64,000 bases of DNA from Gnetum montanum. Lineage: Eukaryota > Streptophyta > Gnetopsida > Gnetales > Gnetaceae. Position numbers and translations under genes: made by a program. The notes below the pieces were generated by a model that searched no databases, had not been told where the DNA came from, and worked only from the letters and a program-made list of their open reading frames with translations. The stretch is taken from the NCBI GenBank assembly GCA_015680685.1, contig MNCI01037715.1, positions 1-64,000 on the forward strand, given 5' to 3'. Positions 58,330-64,000 of this stretch are shown one piece after another. Each line of letters starts with the position of its first letter. The stretch's first letter is position 1.

Positions 58330-58860
58330 ACATTTATATTCCTTTTGTTATGTCTAGGTTTCAAAGGAATACAAAGTAAATAACCTCATAGGATCCCCAA
58401 AGGTTTTGTTATTTAAATGTTTTACCAATTTGACTATTCTCTAGGTTTTTAACTATTTTCATTCCTATTTTCAACATTGTCTAAGTCTTTAAGTATTTTT
58501 TTTATTTTTACTATTTTGTAATTTTTTGTTATAGAATTTTAGTTGTTTTACTATATTTATGTTAGCACTTTTCTATGCATGTAAAAAAGATGAACTTAGT
58601 GGTTAACTATTGCAATGATCCCAAATGTAGGCTTCCAAGGATTTTCAAATAAACAAAAGAGTTTCATAGGATTCCAAACCTTTTGTTATTTAAAAGGTTT
58701 ATTAATTTAACCCTTGTTTAAGGTTTTAACTATTTTATTGTTATTTTCACCATTGTCTAGGTTTTCAACTATTTTGCTATAGTTTTATTAGCTATTTGTT
58801 ATGCATATGAAAACATACTTAATGGTTAACTATTACAATGATTCCAAAGGATTTTGAATT
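58330..58860. repeat. Long tandem repeat 2, two units of about 260 bp
   Basis: Units near 58365-58625 and 58640-58855 share CATAGGATYCCAAA, TTTTGTTATTTAAA, CACCATTGTCTAGGTTTT and TTAATGGTTAACTATTRCAATGATYCCAAA-type stretches. It directly follows tandem repeat 1. Confidence 0.7.
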
Positions 58861-60249
58861 TATTGACTTTAGAGTATAACTAAAATTTTAAAAAATTTCA
58901 AATTCTTATAAATGTTCAAGTATATCAACATATAGGCCTATTTAAGATTGCAAATTGTCTTCATACAATCACATTCTATTGCACATATTTATTAGGTATT
59001 TTCTTTTATTTATATAGGGCATCCAACTTCTAAATATTGTCATTAAAAATAAATTATTTAAGAGTGCATTAAAGTTTCTTATAAAGATTGATAATGAGAT
59101 AATTCCAATCGATAAGTTTAATTCATAAGTTATAAGTTTGAAATAGGAACTAAAATACATTATTTCTTTAACAAAATTTAATTGGTTTTTCATTTTACTT
59201 TTTAATATGAAAGATTCATTTTTCTCTTATGTATTTCATAATTTACATGCCCACTCATGCTTGTTAAAAATTTAAGATGTTCTATAATAATGTTAATATT
59301 TAGTTATTTTATAACTATTGCACACAAGGTAAAATCTTAATTTTAAAATTTTATTAGAAAGGAAGTATTGAAATTTGCCATGTACTATTCGGAAGGTGCC
59401 ACTAAAATTTGCCTCTAAAACAGAAAAAAAAAAAAAAAACACCGTGAATTTTTGTCCGTGCTTCTATCCTCGAATTGAAATACGGGTGTCTATCATATTT
59501 TAGCAATATTCCACAAACAAATATTTGTTATTATTATTGCACACCTGCATATTTGAAAATTGGAATAGGGAAACCTTGAATGTGTGGATGCCCGTGGAAA
59601 GTTATCCGCTATAAAATAAAGTACAACCAAATGAGAAAGGAAGGTATTATGGACTTCAAAATATAAAATTAATAAAAATGATATGCCGTTGGAAGGAAGT
59701 CCGTAGGCTATTGAAAAATTGTGGATGAAATTTAGCATTGAAATTGAAACGGGAACTATGGAAAAATATTTAGTGTTAGAATTTAGTATTACACATGGCA
59801 AATATGCTCTTTATAAAAGATATGGGTTAAAGTCATGCACGTAAAATATTTCTTTTTAAGATATGATTTTGTTACTTCTCCTCAACAATGAAACATTTTC
59901 CAAGTTAAACGAAGTTTAATATTTGATAGAGCTCTCTATAAGCTATGGAAGAATTGTAGATAGAATTTAGTCTAATAATTGAAACTTAAACTAAAATTTT
60001 ATTGTGTCTATGGACCTTCTTAAATTATTAGAGAATAAAAATATACATGCTATGAGTTTTGAAAATATCATTAAAAAAATTGCTAAGCATTCTTGATAAT
60101 ATTTAGAACAAATCATCCAAATTTCCAACTATAATATTCCATCTATATTTAAGCATCCTGGTCTACTTGTTTGAATTCTTAGATGACGAGATTACATTTA
60201 TGCTATGTTAATTGTGCAACATAAAATGATGAGGAATAGCGTCAAATAA
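58861..60249. other. AT-rich sequence without recognised content
   Basis: Contains an A16 run near 59426 but no gene or element I can name. Minus-strand frames at 58969 and 59493 look like chance openings. Confidence 0.4.
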
Positions 60250-60640
60250 ATAATTTTTAAATTAAGGTCTCTACTAGTGCAATTCAAATAGATATGTTTT
60301 TTCCTTCCATATTTTCTCTTGAAACACTGCTTGTTGTACCAAACCATGAACTTGGTTAGGATTAGAAAAGAGAATGTACTCTTGAATGTTTCATTTATAC
60401 TCCCTCAAAATGCTATCCTTTATTATGGGTTTCCATCATCACTTTTTTGAAATATTAATCTAATGAATATATAGAAAAATGATCGATGTAGACCATAAAG
60501 TGACAATTAGTTTTAACCCCTAACGACATCATCTCTAGTTAAAGAAGTAGAATATTATATTATGTATCTCTTCACTTTAAATTCATTGAGCAAAAAAAAA
60601 GCTTTTGAATTTATTCCATTTGTTTCCAATATTTAAAAAT
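60250..60640 (-). pseudogene. Copia-type integrase trace
   Basis: On the minus strand CHFMVYIDHFSIYSLD near 60480-60520 resembles the Copia integrase start (RYFxxFIDDFSRxxW), and ENMEGKNIS near 60300 resembles the later ERKNRT block. The frame is broken. The match is weak. Confidence 0.4.
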
Positions 60641-60996
60641 CCCATATAACACACCCATAAAGAACAATAGAATGAACAATGGTATGATAAATTTGTTTTC
60701 AAATATCCTAATCTAAAATGGATTCATTCTTATACATGAAATCTTTCATGCCACTTGCAACATTTTTAGTAATACACTAATCCCATTTGTAATTATAGTA
60801 CCATTTTAGACACTATAATGAAAAAGAGGCAAAATTCTAACAGACCATAATTAAAGGCATGCATTATTGGTTAGTGACTTTGGAATTTTTGTACTGTAGT
60901 TGCCTTGTGTTTTTCTAGAGAAACTTTTTATTTTGTTCTATTGCATCACTCATGTATTAGAGATTCAAGCCTTTAAGTTTCACTCAATAATCTTAA

Positions 60997-61165
60997 CAAT
61001 TTACATTTTTGGCTAGAGAACAAATAACTAGAGTGCAATTTTTAGTTAGCATATCTAAAGCTGGATTTGTTAGAAAAATGCTTATCAAACAATTTACATT
61101 GCTAGAGAGCAATTAACTAGAGTACAAATTTTGATTTTTTTTAACAAAATACTTGTTAAACTAAT
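60997..61165. repeat. Two-copy tandem repeat, period about 93 bp
   Basis: CAATTTACATT...GCTAGAGA(A/G)CAA(A/T)TAACTAGAGT(G/A)CAA recurs at 60997 and 61090. AT-rich, no coding sequence. Confidence 0.6.
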
Positions 61166-61733
61166 CTCTTTTGAAATGGTGTTGTAAGTTGCTTTTCATA
61201 ATCTCACCACTACCCTAGTAGATTTTGTTTACATTGATGCTTGGATATATACTTGATTTGAAATGAAAAGTTAAGAAAACATGATAGTTGCTTGCATTTC
61301 ATGCTTTATATTTATTAAGGTTGTATATTACCATTAACAAAGGTTAACTAGTTTCATGTAGGTTTTTAAAAAAGGCTTGTATACTTTTCTCATAGTTTGT
61401 AGGTTGTAGGGAAAAGTCATAATTGTAGGTCAAGAGATAAATTAATGATACACTAACAATCCCCATCAAATTCACACCTTGACTCTAGGCTAAGATATTT
61501 GTAGGAGAAAATTATGTCTACATGTTCATGTCCTAAAGTAAAATTATACATTTTATTAAGTCTTCCATATCATGATTTTTATTTTTTAAAAATTAACTTT
61601 CATTCTTGAATGCCAAAAAAATGTTATCGAGAATATTAATAATTTTTTGCAATCTCTTTATTTAATTTAAAATTAATATTTTGATCAAATTTATTTCAAT
61701 TGTAATTACAAATTTAGTTTGTATTTTTTACAT

Positions 61734-61900
61734 TCATTCTTTGAGTTCATTTTTAAAAAGCCCAAATAAAGTAGCACAAGGAATACATCCTTGTTTAATA
61801 GCAACAAAACTATTAAATAAATTTTTTCCCATTTGTAAACCCAATGCATATCTCTTTTCTTTTTGGAAAAAAATCAAGCTAATTGTATTCCCAAAAAGAA
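61734..61900 (-). pseudogene. LINE RT fragment (second, different type)
   Basis: The minus-strand frame contains GLQMGKNLFNSFVAIKQGC, then ATLFGLFKNELKE. This resembles the GVKQGCPLSPTLF(G)LYIDEL block of non-LTR retrotransposon RT, with proline and serine lost. It is followed and preceded by AT-rich sequence. Confidence 0.55.
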
Positions 61901-61929
61901 GGCTATATATCAATAGAGAGTAGGCCAGA

Positions 61930-63084
61930 GCTGCTGGCCCCACATTGACCACGGACCCCAATCCTAGGTCCCCCACGAACCACAACTGCTGTGGGTATCA
62001 CCGCCGATGGGCAGTAGGCCCCAATCCCAGTCCCTTACCCAGAGCTTCATACTGATCCAGGCAGTCCCAGGCCCCCCGTTAGTGTTTAGGGGGCGGGGGC
62101 GTTTAGAGCCCCGACTTTCTTCAGAGGTTTGGATTCTTGGAACCGGCTCCACCAGGCCGGCCGCCAAGCATCATTAGTTTTCCTCAATTAACTGGGCAAT
62201 GCCTGTCATGTGATCTCTTATAACGTTTTCAATCCAGAGTAGCATCTGGCTGTATGATTGTAGGGGGAGTGGCAGAATGTCTGGAAGCTCCCCCCTAGTG
62301 TTGTCTTTGGGTCCGTCATTTACAGTTGACGCATCACTTCGTGGGACCTATCCCAACTCGTCTTGTGCACCTTCGGTATCTTGAGGGTCACTGGGGGCGT
62401 AACCGAGTCAAAGACTGCGGTGCTCCCCACCTAGGAACTAGGCCGCTGCCGCCTCCATTGATACACCTGTGCTAGTTGAGGTTGTGGCCGAAGCATTGGG
62501 ATCAGCGTACTAGCCTACCATAGGGCACAGATTATCCCAGGGTATCTGCTAGGGTGCCAACATTGCAAGGACACCTAGAGGAGGTGCAAGAGGTTGACGG
62601 GAGTCTCAGCATGCATGCTTTGGAGGAACATAAAGTGTACCCCATTGATTTTGTGGTGCAAGCCTGACTGGATGAAACAATGCTCCACCAGCACCGCTGC
62701 GGTGCGCCACTCGATTAGGAGGGCTACCCCCTGAATGTGTCTACTGGTCGTCTAGGGAATGGGGCCATGGAAGAAATCAACTATTGTAGCATGGAATCCC
62801 GTGATCGGGGGGATCCAGTCCCCTGTGGCGGGTGCACCAATCACCATGGCCAGAGCCTTGACGGTTACTAGAATCTGGCATCCCTTGAACACGATGATCT
62901 CCCCACTCCAGTTCATGTAAAATGGTTGAACATCTAGCTCCGGGTCAGCCGCAATGCATTGCAGCACTGTGGTCCATCCCATCTGCGTGACCTAGTGCCA
63001 CAGCTCTGGTTGCTGTTGAAGTTCAGTAGCAGGTGGCTCGAGGAAAGCATGCGTACCCATGACCTCCGTTATTTCCCCCAGAGT
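61930..63084 (-). other. GC-rich 3' part of the L1-type LINE
   Basis: Continues the minus-strand LINE after the zinc-binding domain. The 62752-62982 and 61964-62167 frames show no known domain. No RNase H motif and no clear poly(A) tail were found; GC content falls sharply below ~61925, which probably marks the LINE end. Confidence 0.5.
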
Positions 63085-64000
63085 CTATGAAATTAGTAGC
63101 CCAACGCGGCAAGTGGGGGCAGATCCATTCCTTTTAAAGACCCGATCATTTCTAGTGCACCAAAGGGTCCACCTCACTGCTAGTATCCGCGAGTTTCCCG
63201 AGTAGTCAAGCGGGGGGAGGCTAGCCATACGCCATAAGTGCCTGACCACGTGGCAATCATGCATGAAGTGGTGGAGCATCTCTATGCACTGATTGCACAA
63301 TGGGTAGGTGGTATTGATGAGCATGCCACGTGCTCTCAGCTGCTCATGGACGAGAAGCACCTGGTGCATGATGAGCCACCCGAAGGTCTTGATTTTTTCT
63401 GGTAAGAAGCCTTTCCATAGGTGCATCCATCGGGGGTCTGCCAGGAATTGACGTTTGAGCAATAGCCAGGGGTGTAGGGTGACCTCATTTGCACTAGTGA
63501 GCATGCTTATGTGTGCACAAAGTTGGTGCCACACCAGAGAATCCATCCTAGCCACCACCCAGGGACGATATTTTTGCAGCAGAATCTACATGCATTGGGG
63601 GGTCATTTTCCATCAGAGAAAACCAACGTAGGAGTCTCTGCCTGCCCATTGCAGCTTCCACTACAAATGGTAGAATGCCCATACCCCCTACTGGCTGGGG
63701 GCGCGTGGTTGTGTCCCAGGACACCAGATGCATTTTCGGCCCACACTTGCCCCCCAACCATACAAATTCCTAAATTATCATGTTTATTTTCTACATAACT
63801 CTGAAAGGAGGTGGCCATGGATGCCGTGAATCTTGCTATGGTGGCTAGCACCATCTCCGCTAGCACAATTTTCCCTTTTCAAGATAGAAACCTATTTTCC
63901 CAATGCATCGTGCACTTTTGGAGGTTCATTACCAGTGTTTGCTAGGTTCGTTGGTAGTGCCAATTATGCATGGGGATGCCCAAGTACATGTCCTCCACTA
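63085..64000 (-). pseudogene. L1-type LINE ORF2, 3' part with zinc-binding domain
   Basis: Plant L1-type non-LTR retrotransposon ORF2. Entering at the window's right edge: EDMYLGIPMHNWHYQ near 63985, WENRFLSxKGKIVLAEMVLATI near 63880-63830, FVWLGGKCGPKMHLVSWDTTTRPQPVGGMGILP near 63760-63660, then MDSLVWHQLCAHI. The frame 63085-63558 contains LWKGFLPEKIKTFGWLIMHQVLL and PLCNQCIEMLHHFMHDCHVVRHLW, the zinc-binding domain (zf-RVT) that follows RT in plant LINEs. A frameshift separates the first two pieces. The catalytic RT lies beyond the window. It is clearly more GC-rich and better preserved than its neighbours, so younger. Confidence 0.85.

Noticed and set aside
58969-59193. Minus-strand 74- and 102-codon frames at 58969 and 59493
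   Set aside because: Low-complexity AT-rich translations with no family signs.
1-64000. Bacterial-type operons, phage, CRISPR or ribosomal RNA genes
   Set aside because: None seen; the content is eukaryotic plant retrotransposon sequence with introns and plant LTR families.

Overview
The window looks like intergenic heterochromatin of a large plant genome, probably a gymnosperm-like seed plant (inference; the species cannot be fixed from sequence alone). It is built almost entirely of old, nested, stop-riddled LTR retrotransposons of plant lineages (Ty3/Gypsy Athila-like and Tat-like, Ty1/Copia), plus LINE fragments. No intact host gene was found. The only clear host-type sequences are a broken plant carboxylesterase and a spliced, decayed antisense gene carried inside the Tat-like element.

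Layout. 1-113: end of an Athila-type LTR (+). 114-15967: a Tat-like Ty3/Gypsy element on the minus strand (5' LTR start at 15967, gag, protease, RT-RNase H, second RNase H, integrase, minisatellite, stub of the 3' LTR at 114-212). About 5.4 kb on the opposite strand (about 5330-10850) splits its protease from its RT and carries an exon/intron gene whose first recognisable exon resembles FCP1/NIF-type HAD phosphatases. 15968-22182: an Athila-like element M (-) that was cut in its integrase by the Tat-like insertion; M itself interrupts the gag of Athila-like element A (+), which runs on to its 3' LTR at 30223-31058.

31059-34895 is AT-rich with a possible tRNA-derived SINE. 34896-37830 is a low-copy island with duplicated upstream segments and the carboxylesterase pseudogene. 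37830-41882 holds a Ty1/Copia element with three LTR copies and a deleted RT. 42150-43010 is an RTE-type LINE fragment. 43482-56290 is a second nest: Athila-like C (+) interrupted by F (-), F interrupted by D (+), D interrupted by E (+); E keeps recognisable gag, protease, RT, RNase H and integrase. 56400-56903 is a minus-strand LTR fragment. 57670-58860 holds two families of long tandem repeats. 60250-60640 is a faint Copia integrase trace, and 61730-64000 holds minus-strand LINE sequence, including the zinc-binding end of an L1-type ORF2.

The mobile-element genes work as retrotransposition sets: Gag packages RNA, protease matures it, RT/RNase H copies it, integrase inserts it. Most copies here have stops, frameshifts or lost active-site residues, so the region is a fossil record whose insertion order can be read from the nesting. 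Coordinates of decayed domains are approximate, and reading frames shift within many of them.
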